A stretch of 64,000 bases of DNA from JASLEW01 sp035544895. GTDB lineage: Bacteria; Acidobacteriota; Thermoanaerobaculia; Multivoradales; UBA5704. Each line of letters begins with the position of its first letter. Position 1 is the first letter of the stretch. The stretch covers positions 62,001 to 126,000 of the forward strand of contig DASZZM010000009.1 of NCBI GenBank assembly GCA_035544895.1. The letters are read 5' to 3'. Position numbers and translations under genes: made by a program. Below, in pieces: positions 8,617 to 16,450 of this stretch. Under the pieces are notes generated by a model, which saw only the letters and a list, made by a program, of their open reading frames with translations, did not search any database and had not been told where the DNA came from.

Positions 8617-9621
8617 ATGAACCACCTCGACGCGGCGGCGCGGGGCAGGCTGATTGCCCGCCTGGGCGCGGGCGAGCGCGACCATCTGTTGCACCTGGTC
8701 GAGTGTCCGCGCTGTCGGCTCGAGCTCGCCGAGGAGCTCGAAGACCTCACACCGCCCCCCCTCCTCTTGCTTCCCCTGACCGCGCCATTGATTGCGCCGA
8801 TCAGACCCCAGCAGCCGGAGGGCCGCATCGAGCCTGCCGAGGCCGCCGCGGAACGGGTCTGGCGCAAGGTGGCGGAGCGGCTCTCCAGCTCTTGCGCCCG
8901 GGTCCGTCGCGAGCGCGAGCAGGCGCTCGGCCTGGTCGGCGAGATCCTGGCCCTGCCGCTGGAGAGTTGGGCCGATGTCGCAGTCCAGGAGCGTTTCTGG
9001 CTGCCGGAGGTCGTGTGGCAGCTCCTCGAGGTATCGCGCGCGGTCGAAGAGCCTCTGGCGGCCCTGCCCCTGGCGGGGGTTGCGCAAGAGGTTGCCGCCC
9101 GGCTGGCCGCCCGCCATCCCGGCGGCTCGATCTACGCCGAGCTCCAGATCGAGGCCACTTGCGAGCTCGCCGAGCGGCTCCTCGCCTGCGGCCGCCTGGA
9201 CGGCGCCGGGGCGCGGCTGCGGGAGGCGGCTCGCTGGCTCGGCCCCGATCAGGTCTACGTCCGGGCCGTCTTCTGCCGCGCCCTGGCCCGGTTGCGGCGG
9301 GCCGAGTGGCTCTGGGAGGAGGCGCTGGCGCTGATCGAGCGCGCGGTCTCGCTGTTCGACGAGGCCGACGAGCCGCACAGCCGCGCCATGGGCGAGGCGC
9401 AGGTCGAGCACGGCTGGATCCTGCTCGACGCCGGGGAGCCGGAGGAGGCCGCGGCGGTTTTCAACCAGGCTCTCGAGATCGTCGGCGAGGTGCCGCGCAT
9501 CGCCGGCGCGGCGCGGCAGGGCCTGGCCCTCGCCCTGGAGCGCTGCCGCCGCGGCGGCGAGCCCCCCGGCGAGCTCGCCAGTCAGCAGAGCGGCGCGGAG
9601 ACGGAGAGGCAGACCGGGTGA
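8617..9621 (+). CDS. TPR-repeat protein with an N-terminal CPRC element
   Basis: About 334 residues. The N-terminus (MNHLDAAARGRLIARLGAGERDHLLHLVECPRCRLEL) resembles the short CxxC region seen in zf-HC2-type anti-sigma proteins, but has only one Cys pair. The rest is helical, with TPR-like pairs such as LIERAVSLFDEADEPHSRAMGEAQVEHGWILLDAGEPEEAAAVFNQALEIV near 250-310. The region LLACGRLDGAGARLREAARWLG and what follows resembles the TPR half of the HTH-TPR regulators at 28.3 and 30.5 kb, but this protein has no HTH. Start 8617 is chosen from the promoter position. It is divergent from the DPNGVC secreted protein, so it may sense or act with that product. Confidence 0.7.
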   Translation: MNHLDAAARGRLIARLGAGERDHLLHLVECPRCRLELAEELEDLTPPPLLLLPLTAPLIAPIRPQQPEGRIEPAEAAAERVWRKVAERLSSSCARVRREREQALGLVGEILALPLESWADVAVQERFWLPEVVWQLLEVSRAVEEPLAALPLAGVAQEVAARLAARHPGGSIYAELQIEATCELAERLLACGRLDGAGARLREAARWLGPDQVYVRAVFCRALARLRRAEWLWEEALALIERAVSLFDEADEPHSRAMGEAQVEHGWILLDAGEPEEAAAVFNQALEIVGEVPRIAGAARQGLALALERCRRGGEPPGELASQQSGAETERQTG

Positions 9622-9633
9622 GGGGGAGCCGGG

Positions 9634-11205
9634 CTACCCGGCAAGCTTGGCGCGGCGGTTGAGCTCCTCGTCGGCGGGGGAGAGGGCAAGGTTGCGGGGC
9701 AGGGTGGCGAAGTCGAGGTCGAAGCGGCGGCGGCGCAAGGCGGCGTAGTCGGCGGCGTGATCGAGGCGGACGCGGACCGCTCCGCCGGCCATGGGGTGGC
9801 TGCGCCGCCAGGCGGCGAGGCGCGAGAGCGACGAGTAGCCGGCCACGGCCAGGAGCTTGCCGCGGGTGCGGAAGTCGCGGGGGGGACGCGCGTGGGCGAA
9901 GAGCTTGGCGGCGACGTCGCGGGCGGAGTAGAACTCGCGGTAGCAGCGGAAGAGCAGGTCCGCCAGGCGCGCGGCGCCGAGCCGCGGGTGCTGCCAGGTC
10001 ATGCAGCTGCCGTCGAAGCGGTCGAGGTTGCGCTCGGTGATGGCGCACGCGGCGAGGAAGTCCTCGTACTGCTCGGTGCCGGGGATCGGGGTGAGCAGAT
10101 AGAAGGAAGCCACGTCCGGCCGCAGCTCGCGCAGCGTCCGCAGGTGGTCGAGGATGCCCGCCTCGCTGTCCGGCGGAAAGCCGAGGATGTTGGAGAAGTG
10201 GCTGGTGATGCCATGGGCGCGGCAGAGGGCGACGATCTGGGCGTAGCGCTCGGGATGGTTCTGCAGCTTGTTGGCTCCCTTGAGCGCCTCGCGGCTGAAC
10301 GACTCGACCCCGACGAACATCTGGAAGCAGCCGGCGCGGGCGGCGAGCGCGACCAGCTCTTCCTGGCGGTAGACCATGGCGTCGCACTGCACGAAGAAGG
10401 GAAGGTCGATCTTCTCTTCGATCATCGCGGCCAGGAGCTGGGCTACCGCCGGGTACTTGTTGAAGTTGTCCGAGGTGAACATGATGAACTCGACGCCTGC
10501 CGCTTTGGCCGCGCGCAGGCTGGCGACCGTCGTCTCGATCGGCTGGCTGCGCACCTGCCGGCCGGCGATCTTGATCACCGAGCAGAAGTTGCAGGTGTAG
10601 GGGCAGCCGCGTGCCGGATAGACGCCGAGCAGCCTTGCAGCATAGCGGCGCAGGTCGCGCCGGCCGGGCGGGACGAGGACCGGCGAGGTGAGCTGCCCTT
10701 GCCAGCGCTGGTCCTGGCCGTAGAGCGGCAGCAGCTCGCCTGCCGCGGCGTGACGCAGGATGGCCGGCCAGACGATCTCGGCTTCCGACAGGGCGAAGCT
10801 CACCCCGCGGCCCTGCAGCTCGCCGGTGTCGCAGGTCATCGGGTGGGGGCCGCCGATCACGCAGCTCTCGACGCCGTGGCGGCGCGCCAAGGCCGCGAGG
10901 TCGAGCGCGCGATGGAGCTGGTGACTCTGAACGCCGACCAGCGCGAGCAGGGTCCGGTGGTCCGCGGAGGCGCGCAGCAGCGACAGGTAGCGCAGGTCGG
11001 TGTGGACGTACTCGTCGACCGCGTGCACCTGGCAAGGGACCTCGCCGGCCCCGGCGGCGACCCGGGACGGGGTCATGCTCTTGATGTAGGCGATGGTGCT
11101 GTTGGGCATGAAGCCCCGGCGGAAGCGCTCCACGTATCCGTCGGCGGCGTACTTGCTGGGCTTGAGGACGACGACCCGGAGCGGCTTGGACCTATGGGCA
11201 GCCAT
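9634..11205 (-). CDS. B12-binding-domain radical SAM protein
   Basis: A 523-residue enzyme. Residues 1-160 fit a cobalamin-binding (Rossmann) domain (LLALVGVQSHQLHRALDLAALARRHGVESCVIGGPHPM), and the radical SAM core follows with CPYTCNFC (C201, C205, C208), which binds the 4Fe-4S cluster that cleaves S-adenosylmethionine. Later strands include FIMFTSDNFNKYP and MFVGVESFSREALKGANK, and the P-I-P-G-T-E block (TPIPGTEQYEDF) typical of the HpnP/HpnJ and BchE-like class. Such enzymes methylate or rearrange lipids, pigments or natural products; the substrate cannot be read here. ATG 11205 follows GGGGGGA. It converges on the TPR gene with a 12-base gap. Confidence 0.88.
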   Translation of the reverse strand: MAAHRSKPLRVVVLKPSKYAADGYVERFRRGFMPNSTIAYIKSMTPSRVAAGAGEVPCQVHAVDEYVHTDLRYLSLLRASADHRTLLALVGVQSHQLHRALDLAALARRHGVESCVIGGPHPMTCDTGELQGRGVSFALSEAEIVWPAILRHAAAGELLPLYGQDQRWQGQLTSPVLVPPGRRDLRRYAARLLGVYPARGCPYTCNFCSVIKIAGRQVRSQPIETTVASLRAAKAAGVEFIMFTSDNFNKYPAVAQLLAAMIEEKIDLPFFVQCDAMVYRQEELVALAARAGCFQMFVGVESFSREALKGANKLQNHPERYAQIVALCRAHGITSHFSNILGFPPDSEAGILDHLRTLRELRPDVASFYLLTPIPGTEQYEDFLAACAITERNLDRFDGSCMTWQHPRLGAARLADLLFRCYREFYSARDVAAKLFAHARPPRDFRTRGKLLAVAGYSSLSRLAAWRRSHPMAGGAVRVRLDHAADYAALRRRRFDLDFATLPRNLALSPADEELNRRAKLAG

Positions 11206-11343
11206 GCGACGGTCCCCCCTCGCGGTGGAGCATACACCCGGCGGCGAGAGCCGAGGGATGGGCGGGCGGAGGCACGGTTCTTGATAGATTCGCCATAGGC
11301 CTCGCAGGGAGTTTTCCCGGCAGGGGCTTCAGGGGGAGGTCAG

Positions 11344-11547
11344 ATGGCAGGTCGAGGGTCCACCGGCAACGTCATCGCCGCGCTGTGCAGCTTCTTCATC
11401 CCAGGGCTGGGCCAGCTCCTGCAAGGGCGCCTGCTCATGGCCATCATCCATTTCGTGCTGGGCGGCGTCCTCTGGTTCCTGTTCCTGGGGTGGCTGGTCC
11501 ATATCCTGTCGGCCCTCGACGCGGCGATCTGGAAGCCGCGCGGCTGA
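11344..11547 (+). CDS. Small two-helix membrane protein
   Basis: A 67-residue protein made of two hydrophobic segments (NVIAALCSFFIPGLGQLLQG, then LLMAIIHFVLGGVLWFLFLGWLVHILSALDAAIW). The motif FIPGLGQLLQGR followed by a polar turn recalls TM2-domain-like small membrane proteins. Strong GGGGGAGGTCAG precedes ATG 11344. No function can be assigned. It lies between the radical SAM gene (divergent) and a repeat array. Confidence 0.75.
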   Translation: MAGRGSTGNVIAALCSFFIPGLGQLLQGRLLMAIIHFVLGGVLWFLFLGWLVHILSALDAAIWKPRG

Positions 11548-11577
11548 CCGGGACTCCTCGTTCGTAAGGGAGAAGGC

Positions 11578-11660
11578 GCCCGGGGCGCCGGGTCGGATAG
11601 CGCCGGGTCGCCGGGTCGGATAGCGCCGGGTCCCTGCCCGGCGCACCCGGCGCACTCCCG
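11578..11660. repeat. Intergenic array of the GCGCCGGG palindromic repeat
   Basis: Left-hand units GCGCCGGG-TCGGATA repeat two to three times, then the central stem-loop (8-bp arms around TCCCTG), then right-hand units ACCCGGCGC. The layout (tandem half-sites with a short AT-containing linker on one side, central palindrome, half-sites on the other) matches the array inside the broken permease gene at 39.46 kb. Confidence 0.8.
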
Positions 11661-11704
11661 GGCGCGCGGCTCGGGCCTTTCCGTGCTAACCTGTGACTAC
11701 GGCT

Positions 11705-11733
11705 GTGACGGAGCCTTGCAGCCTTGCCGTCAC
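11705..11733 (+). promoter_or_regulatory. Hairpin in the tatA leader
   Basis: GTGACGG and CCGTCAC form a perfect 7-bp stem with a 15-base loop that itself contains GCCTTGCAGCCTTG, ending 13 bases before the tatA ATG and next to its ribosome binding site. Possibly a translation-controlling structure; role not proven. Confidence 0.4.
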
Positions 11734-11746
11734 GGGAGGTAGAACG

Positions 11747-11992
11747 ATGTTCGAAGGTCTCTTCCAGCCGATGCACCTGCTGGTCATCCTCGGCTTGCTT
11801 CTTCTCTTCTTCGGTCCGAAGCGGCTTCCCGAGCTCGGCAAGGGCCTGGGCGCCTCGATCCGGGACTTCAAAGAAGCCATCAGCGGCAAAGACGACAAGC
11901 CCAAGCTCGAAGGTCCCCCGGAGCAGCAGCCCCCCGTGCAGGCCGCCACCCAGGCGCCCGCACCGCCGCCCTCCCAGGACACTAAGGCTTAG
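11747..11992 (+). CDS. tatA: Twin-arginine translocase subunit TatA
   Basis: An 81-residue protein: one N-terminal membrane helix (MHLLVILGLLLLFFG), the hinge FGPKRLPELGKGLG, an amphipathic helix (ASIRDFKEAISG) and a Pro/Gln-rich tail. This is the pore-forming subunit of the Tat pathway that exports folded proteins. The FGPKRLPELGKGLG hinge is diagnostic of the TatA/B family; the short tail favours TatA over TatB. GGGAGGTAGAACG precedes ATG 11747. No tatB or tatC adjoins, which is usual in genomes where tat genes are scattered. Confidence 0.92.
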   Translation: MFEGLFQPMHLLVILGLLLLFFGPKRLPELGKGLGASIRDFKEAISGKDDKPKLEGPPEQQPPVQAATQAPAPPPSQDTKA

Positions 11993-12045
11993 CCCCCTAG
12001 CCCGCAGAGAAAGGCACGCCAGGGCGTGTGCGCCCTCTCCGAGTC

Positions 12046-12252
12046 TCAGACCTCCACGTAGGCCGCGTGGGTCATTGGCTCCGGTATCGTCTCGCCTGCC
12101 TCTCGCATCCCTTCCAGGTGAAAATCGATCGCTTCTCGGATCAGCTCGAGCACCTCTTCCTCGGTCGCGGCGGCGGCGACGCAACCGGGAAGATCAGGGA
12201 CATAGGCGCTGTAGTTGTTCGGCGCTTTCTCTACCACCACGGCGTAGCGCAT
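12046..12252 (-). CDS. hicB: HicB-type antitoxin
   Basis: A 68-residue HicB antitoxin with the partial RNase-H-like fold: MRYAVVVEKAPNNYSAYVPDLPGCVAAAATEEEVLELIREAIDFHLEGM. The PDLPGC and 'AI..HLEGMREAGE.IPEP' blocks are diagnostic. There is no separate C-terminal HTH or RHH domain, so it is the short form. GGAGATCC precedes ATG 12252. It follows hicA by 13 bases on the same strand. Confidence 0.95.
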   Translation of the reverse strand: MRYAVVVEKAPNNYSAYVPDLPGCVAAAATEEEVLELIREAIDFHLEGMREAGETIPEPMTHAAYVEV

Positions 12253-12265
12253 CGTGGATCTCCGG

Positions 12266-12451
12266 CTATTTCAGCCCTGCCTGCTTCAAGATGCTGTTCA
12301 ACGTTCCAGGTGCAAGATCATCACTCGGCTTGCCCGCTACCGTCACCGTACCATGCTTCGAATGGTGCCGAAACTGTCGGTGGCTTCCGCGGGTACGAGT
12401 GAGCTGCCATCCATCTGCCGCCAGAAGCCTCAGAACTTCCGCGATCTTCAC
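12266..12451 (-). CDS. hicA: HicA-type toxin
   Basis: A 61-residue dsRBD-like mRNA interferase. The sequence KIAEVLRLLAADGWQLTRTRGSHRQFRHHSKHGTVTVAGKPSDDLAPGTLNSILKQAGL contains the GSHRQF block with the catalytic His. The GTG start is at 12451. HicA cleaves mRNA or tmRNA until bound by HicB. The pair looks intact, unlike its neighbours in the 12-14 kb island. Confidence 0.95.
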   Translation of the reverse strand: MKIAEVLRLLAADGWQLTRTRGSHRQFRHHSKHGTVTVAGKPSDDLAPGTLNSILKQAGLK

Positions 12452-12537
12452 CGGCCGATCCTATCGCCGCTGCCAGCGCGGGTGGCTAAGCTTGAGACCT
12501 GCGCTCCGTCCCTGCCGCGCGATGTCCGTTCTTCAGC

Positions 12538-12972
12538 GTGAGGTGCGGCGCCCGCCGGAGCGGCGGATTCGCGGGCCTCGCGCCGCTCGACGTCGTCATG
12601 GCCGACCACTCGGTGGTGCAGCGCGACGTGATCTACGTCTCCGCCGAGCGGTTGCCGATCGTCGGCGAGCGGATCGAGGGCGTCCCTGACCTCCTGGTCG
12701 AGGTCCTCTCCCCGGGCACCGCCCGCCGCGACCGGGGCGAGAAGCTCAAGCTGTACGCCGAGTCCGGGGTGCCGGAGTACTGGATCTTGGATGCCGCCGA
12801 GCGCCAGATCGAGTTCCTGGTCAACCGCAACGGCTCTTTTGTAGTCGCCCTGCCGGTCGACGGCGTCTATCGCTCACAGGCCCTGCCCGAGGTCCTGCTC
12901 GATCTCGCCGACTTCTGGGGCGAGGTCGCTATCTCACCTTTGGAGCTGCCTATGCTCAACATAAGGTCTTGA
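12538..12972 (+). pseudogene. N-terminally truncated Uma2-family (DUF820) protein
   Basis: The readable frame gives APLDVVMADHSVVQRDVIYVSAERLPIVGERIEGVPDLLVEVLSPGTARRDRGEKLKLYAESGVPEYWILDAAERQIE, the core of the Uma2 family with a PD-(D/E)xK-like site (PDLLVEVLSPGT, then EYWILD). Family members are about 185-200 residues; here the first 45-50 (the usual 'eeyL.lp....e.l.G.l....p.' lead) are missing and replaced by an Arg/Gly-rich stretch from GTG 12538. The C-terminus seems complete. Probably a broken copy in a degraded island. Confidence 0.7.
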
Positions 12973-13164
12973 GAGCCCAGTACGAGGGGGTTGCCTCGAT
13001 CCCATCGACAGTTACGGCTGACGCCTTGACCGAGCTACGTTCTACTATCACTTATTTCGTATCGATTTCCTTCGGCTTCTGGAGTGGGGAGGATAAGTTT
13101 AAGGGAGTCTACAGCGGTTCCGGCAAGAAGTAGAGGGGTCATTCACGACAATGATGCGACTCTG

Positions 13165-13688
13165 ATGCCCTACGCCGTGGCCCCACTCAAAGCCTACGTT
13201 TCCGCCACCTACCAGGATCTCAAGGATTGCCGCCAGCGGGCCGAGCACGTCCTCCGCCGCACGAGGAGGAGTGGCGCCCGCTCCGCCTCCAGGAGCTGTT
13301 CCTCCCTCAGGACGTCCGGGAGGATCCGCCCCCGGTCGAGCTGCCGCGCCTCAACAACCCCTGCGGCAGCGTCACGCTGGCCTGCGGTCACAACCTGGCG
13401 GGCCAGATCGACGCCGCGCGTCGTCTCGACACCTACCTTCTCGAGGGGGTCGGTCCGAGGAACAAGGTGACGCTGCGGGCCGCCGATGCCGCCAAGAACG
13501 AGGGCCACGCCGACCGCAGCGCCGATTTCTTCGTTGTGGCGCTGCCGCCAACCCGCAGGACCGCTTATGCCTACGACGAGCTCGGTCGTTTGCTTCGCGT
13601 CGAGTATCCGGACGGCACCGTGGTCACCTATGCCTACGACCTGGCGGGCAACCGAACGGCCCTTACAGTCTCACCGCCGCCCCAATAG
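13165..13688 (+). pseudogene. Debris of a DUF4062-like start and RHS-repeat end
   Basis: In one frame ATG 13165 gives MPYAVAPLKAYVSATYQDLKDCRQRAEHVLRR, a DUF4062-like beginning. Near 13250 the frame is lost, and the next frame continues with LQELFLPQDVRED...DTYLLEGVGPRNKVTL and ends in the RHS/YD repeat unit YAYDELGRLLRVEYPDGTVV-TYAYDLAGNRTAL before a stop at 13688. RHS proteins are thousands of residues long, so this is only a fragment. Mixed origin and frame loss mark it as remnants. Confidence 0.6.
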
Positions 13689-13860
13689 CGGCATGGCACT
13701 CGGCCGCTTTCCGAAGCAGTCTGCGAAGCGAAGAGCAATCTCCGATCCGATGAAGCGGCGAACGAACTCGGGTTCGGTCGCGATGGATGAACCGATCGTC
13801 GCCCACCCTGAAGCCTTGGCCCCGGAAGAGGTGTGTAGCCGACTGCGGTAGAATTTCGCT

Positions 13861-14049
13861 ATGAGCGCCGCTAAAGAAGAAGTCATGCGCATCCTTGACC
13901 GCCTGCCGGATGACGTGTCGTTGGACGATATCCAGTACCACATCTACGTTCGCCAGAAGATCGAGCATGGGCTCGAGGATGTCGAAGCGGGCCGTACTCT
14001 CTCCGAGGAGGAGTTCGACCAGTGGATGGCGAAGTGGCTCGAACCTTAA
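13861..14049 (+). CDS. Antitoxin-like protein paired with a broken ParE
   Basis: A 62-residue acidic protein, MSAAKEEVMRILDRLPDDVSLDDIQYHIYVRQKIEHGLEDVEAGRTLSEEEFDQWMAKWLEP, of the type commonly found directly upstream of ParE/RelE toxins (helix DDIQYHIYVRQKIEHGLEDVEAGR with a Ser/Glu-rich end). No good ribosome binding site precedes ATG 13861; TAGAAT lies 5 bases before and could be part of a promoter for a nearly leaderless message. The gene is intact while its toxin is not. Confidence 0.7.
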   Translation: MSAAKEEVMRILDRLPDDVSLDDIQYHIYVRQKIEHGLEDVEAGRTLSEEEFDQWMAKWLEP

Positions 14050-14109
14050 GGTGGTCCGCAGTCGCCGCGCAGGATCTTGCAGAAGGTGCCGACTTCATCG
14101 CGCAATTTG
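14034..14109 (+). pseudogene. Truncated ParE-type toxin
   Basis: GTG 14034 overlaps the antitoxin gene and reads VARTLRWSAVAAQDLAEGADFIAQ, the first helix pair of a ParE toxin (consensus 'vrwspeAl.DL..i.dyIa.'). The match stops at about 14108, about 45 bases before the tRNA-Sec fragment, and the rest of the toxin is gone. The cut suggests that an integration or deletion junction lies here. Confidence 0.65.
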
Positions 14110-14151
14110 ACTTGAGGGTCCCTACGTGTTCGAGGAATTACCCTCAGCCTA

Positions 14152-14222
14152 GACTTCAAAACCGTTATCCGTCGGTGGTTCGTGGCGTCGGGGGTGGGCT
14201 CGATTCCCATGCGCTTCCGCCA
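14152..14222 (+). tRNA. 3' fragment of a selenocysteine tRNA gene (displaced att-type copy)
   Basis: From the anticodon loop onward the sequence matches a bacterial tRNA-Sec: ACTTCAAA (UCA anticodon in a C-U-UCA-A-A loop), a long variable arm rich in G/C, a T arm with a 5-bp stem (GTGGG/CCCAT) and loop CTCGATT, the eight-base acceptor strand GCGCTTCC and encoded GCCA. The 5' half is absent: the bases before ACTTCAAA cannot pair with the 3' anticodon stem, and no GGAAGCGC partner lies within 100 bases upstream. It is therefore a fragment, as left by an integrative element using selC as its attachment site. Confidence 0.65.
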
Positions 14223-14254
14223 GCTCTCCTGCGGCTCGCACGGCCGGCGCCAAC

Positions 14255-15301
14255 TCACCGCCCGCCCGAGCTCGCCGCCGCCGTAGTCTGGCCAGGCTTG
14301 TCGCGGTAGGTGAAGACGAGGTCCATGGCGGCGTGGGGCTTGCCGTCGACTTCGACGTAAGGGTAGATGAAGTAGTTGAGCGGTTCGCCTTTCTGGCGCG
14401 GCGCGAGCACCAGGTCCCTGCCTTCTGAGAACTTGACGCGGTCTTCGTCGAGGGCGCCGAAGAAGTACTCGCGCTTGTCCGGGTGTTTCCAGGCTTCGGA
14501 GGCGTCGACCGGCACCCAGCCGTAGCCATCGAGGTAGAACTGCGACCAGCAGTGATAGCCGGAGATTTTGCCCTCGCCGCGCTGGGGCGGGACAGGAAAC
14601 CCGATCTCGAACTTGGCCGGCAACCCCACCGCGCGGGACAGGCCGGTGAACAGGGCGTGGAAGTCGGTGCAGTTGCCGCGCTTCTTGTCGCAGGCCCAGT
14701 AGATGTCGCCCTGCCCCCAGCCGGTGCCCTCCTTGTTGTAGCTCATGGTCGCGACGACGTAATCGTAGATGGCGCGGGCCTTGTCGAGGTCGCTCCTCTT
14801 GCCCGCGGTCACCTGCTGGGCGAGGTCGCGGATGCGGGCATCGAGCGGCACCAGGCGGTCGGGCTCGAGCCAGCGGGCGACGGCCGGTTCGAGAGTGCCG
14901 CGCCGCCGCTCGGCCGCGCCGCTCCAGGCCTTGCGGACCCTTTCGCCGCGCGTCACCCGCACGGTCATGGCGACCGCGATCTCGGTGCGGCCGGGATGCT
15001 GGGCCGCGAGGTGAACGATCCCGTTTCCGAGTTCGGGGTCCTTGCGCGTCTCCGTCGGGAACGGTGTGGCGACCTCGGCGACTTCGACTGTCTGGTCCTC
15101 GTCGCTGGCCGGATAGGGCAGCCAGATGTCGACCTGGCCGGCGGCGGCGGGCAGATCGCGGACCACCGCCTTGTAGGTCAGCTCGAAGGCGCGGACCTTG
15201 TGCGTTTCGGCGGCCGGTGCTCCGGCTCCGGCCGGGATTGCCGGGCCGGCCGCCGCAGCGACCAGGGCAAGGATGGTCAGGGGCGTCATGGTCTTGGACA
15301 T
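14255..15301 (-). CDS. Secreted transglutaminase-like protein
   Basis: A 348-residue protein with a signal peptide (MSKTMTPLTILALVAAAAGPAIPAGA). Residues 35-125 form a beta domain typical of the N-terminus of transglutaminase-like proteins. The catalytic triad is complete: C211 in GNCTDFHALF, H250 in GYHCWSQFYL and D266 in WVPVDAS. The fold is that of papain-like peptidases or amidases; bacterial members are often proteases of unknown target. GAGGAGAATTC precedes ATG 15301. It begins just outside the tRNA-Sec fragment, so it belongs to the chromosomal side of that junction. Confidence 0.9.
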   Translation of the reverse strand: MSKTMTPLTILALVAAAAGPAIPAGAGAPAAETHKVRAFELTYKAVVRDLPAAAGQVDIWLPYPASDEDQTVEVAEVATPFPTETRKDPELGNGIVHLAAQHPGRTEIAVAMTVRVTRGERVRKAWSGAAERRRGTLEPAVARWLEPDRLVPLDARIRDLAQQVTAGKRSDLDKARAIYDYVVATMSYNKEGTGWGQGDIYWACDKKRGNCTDFHALFTGLSRAVGLPAKFEIGFPVPPQRGEGKISGYHCWSQFYLDGYGWVPVDASEAWKHPDKREYFFGALDEDRVKFSEGRDLVLAPRQKGEPLNYFIYPYVEVDGKPHAAMDLVFTYRDKPGQTTAAASSGGR

Positions 15302-15484
15302 GACCGAATTCTCCTCGGGTGGTGACTGGCTTGAAGCAGGTTAGCATAGTGAATGACTCTCTGCTGTGACCGGGCACCAGTCAGGTCAGGATGCGAACCT
15401 CGGCTGCCGGTGCTCCCCGTTGCTGGCGCCTTCGCGGACGGAGGGTGATTGGGCGATTTCGCTCGAAGAAACTGAGGTCCCACG

Positions 15485-16429
15485 ATGGAATCTTCGAAAC
15501 CCTGGCTCTGCAATCCATCCATTCGCAATGGTCCTCTTCGCACGCTGACTCGTGCGGCGTCTCGGGCGCTGGCCGGGGCCCTGCCGGGAGTGCTGGCCGG
15601 CTTGCTCTCTGCGGCGCCGGCGCTGGCCGGGCCTTCCACGCCTCCTCCGGGCGCCACGGCGGAGAGCTGTCCCATCCCGCCCAAGGCCGGCGCTCCGTTG
15701 CGGGATTTCAAGCCCATCGACGACCTTTACCTGGTAGTTGACAAGAGGAGGGTAGCAGCCGAGCTGTTCCGCAGCGAAACTGCCGGTGCGATGCTGGTGA
15801 TCAGCCCGGCCTTGTCCGCGCCGATGGTGCTCCGAGCCGAATTGCTCTTCACCGTCGATCGGGCGGCAATTGAAAAGCAGGCGGATGGCGTGGCGAGCGT
15901 AAAGCCGGGCGCAGCCCTCAAGCCGCTCGGCAAGTTCGAGATCATCGCCGATTCGGCTCGCTTCAACGCCGAGGGGCACCAGGCGGAACTGCTGCCGACG
16001 CCCCCGCTGCTCGGCTTGCGACAGGCCGAGGAGGTGAAGTCGCATAACCCTGACTACGTTGAGGGCGCCAAGAAATATGTCCCCGATGCGGGGGCAATCT
16101 CGGCGCTAAAGAAGGAGCAGCGGGCGGTGACGGTGAGGATTTTCTATGGGTCGTGGTGCCCGCATTGCGCAATGTTGGTGCCGCATGCTCTACGAGTCGA
16201 GCAGGAGCTCAACGCCAGCAGGGTCCGGTTCGAGTACTTTGGAGTCTCGCGGCAGTTCGGAAGGGACCCGGAGGTCAAGAAGGCCGGCGTCGGGACGATT
16301 CCGACCGCCGTCGTCTACGTAAACGGCCGGGAGGCCGGCCGGATCATCGATGACGGTTCCTGGAGATCACCCGAGTCGGCGCTCCGCGCAATCCTCGAGG
16401 GCGCGCGAACGCCCGGCCTGGGACACTAG
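15485..16429 (+). CDS. Exported thioredoxin-fold protein with CPHC active site
   Basis: A 314-residue precursor with an Arg-rich N-terminus and hydrophobic stretch ending ALA at about residue 48. Residues 65-200 are a lineage-specific region. Residues 214-305 are a thioredoxin fold: VTVRIFYGSWCPHCAMLVPHALRVEQEL, with C225 and C228 in the DsbA-like CPHC, and the cis-Pro loop VGTIPTAVVYVNGREAGRI. Likely an envelope disulfide oxidoreductase or isomerase. Start ATG 15485 has little Shine-Dalgarno; an internal start is possible. Confidence 0.82.
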   Translation: MESSKPWLCNPSIRNGPLRTLTRAASRALAGALPGVLAGLLSAAPALAGPSTPPPGATAESCPIPPKAGAPLRDFKPIDDLYLVVDKRRVAAELFRSETAGAMLVISPALSAPMVLRAELLFTVDRAAIEKQADGVASVKPGAALKPLGKFEIIADSARFNAEGHQAELLPTPPLLGLRQAEEVKSHNPDYVEGAKKYVPDAGAISALKKEQRAVTVRIFYGSWCPHCAMLVPHALRVEQELNASRVRFEYFGVSRQFGRDPEVKKAGVGTIPTAVVYVNGREAGRIIDDGSWRSPESALRAILEGARTPGLGH

Positions 16430-16450
16430 AGAGTTAGTGAAAGTGTGGTC

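Noticed and set aside
14152..14222. An intact tRNA gene
   Set aside because: The 5' half (acceptor strand, D arm, 5' anticodon stem) is missing; only a 3' fragment can be supported.
14046..15377. 443-codon minus-strand frame covering the tRNA-Sec fragment
   Set aside because: It is a GC-rich shadow of the transglutaminase gene in another frame, continuing through the tRNA fragment.
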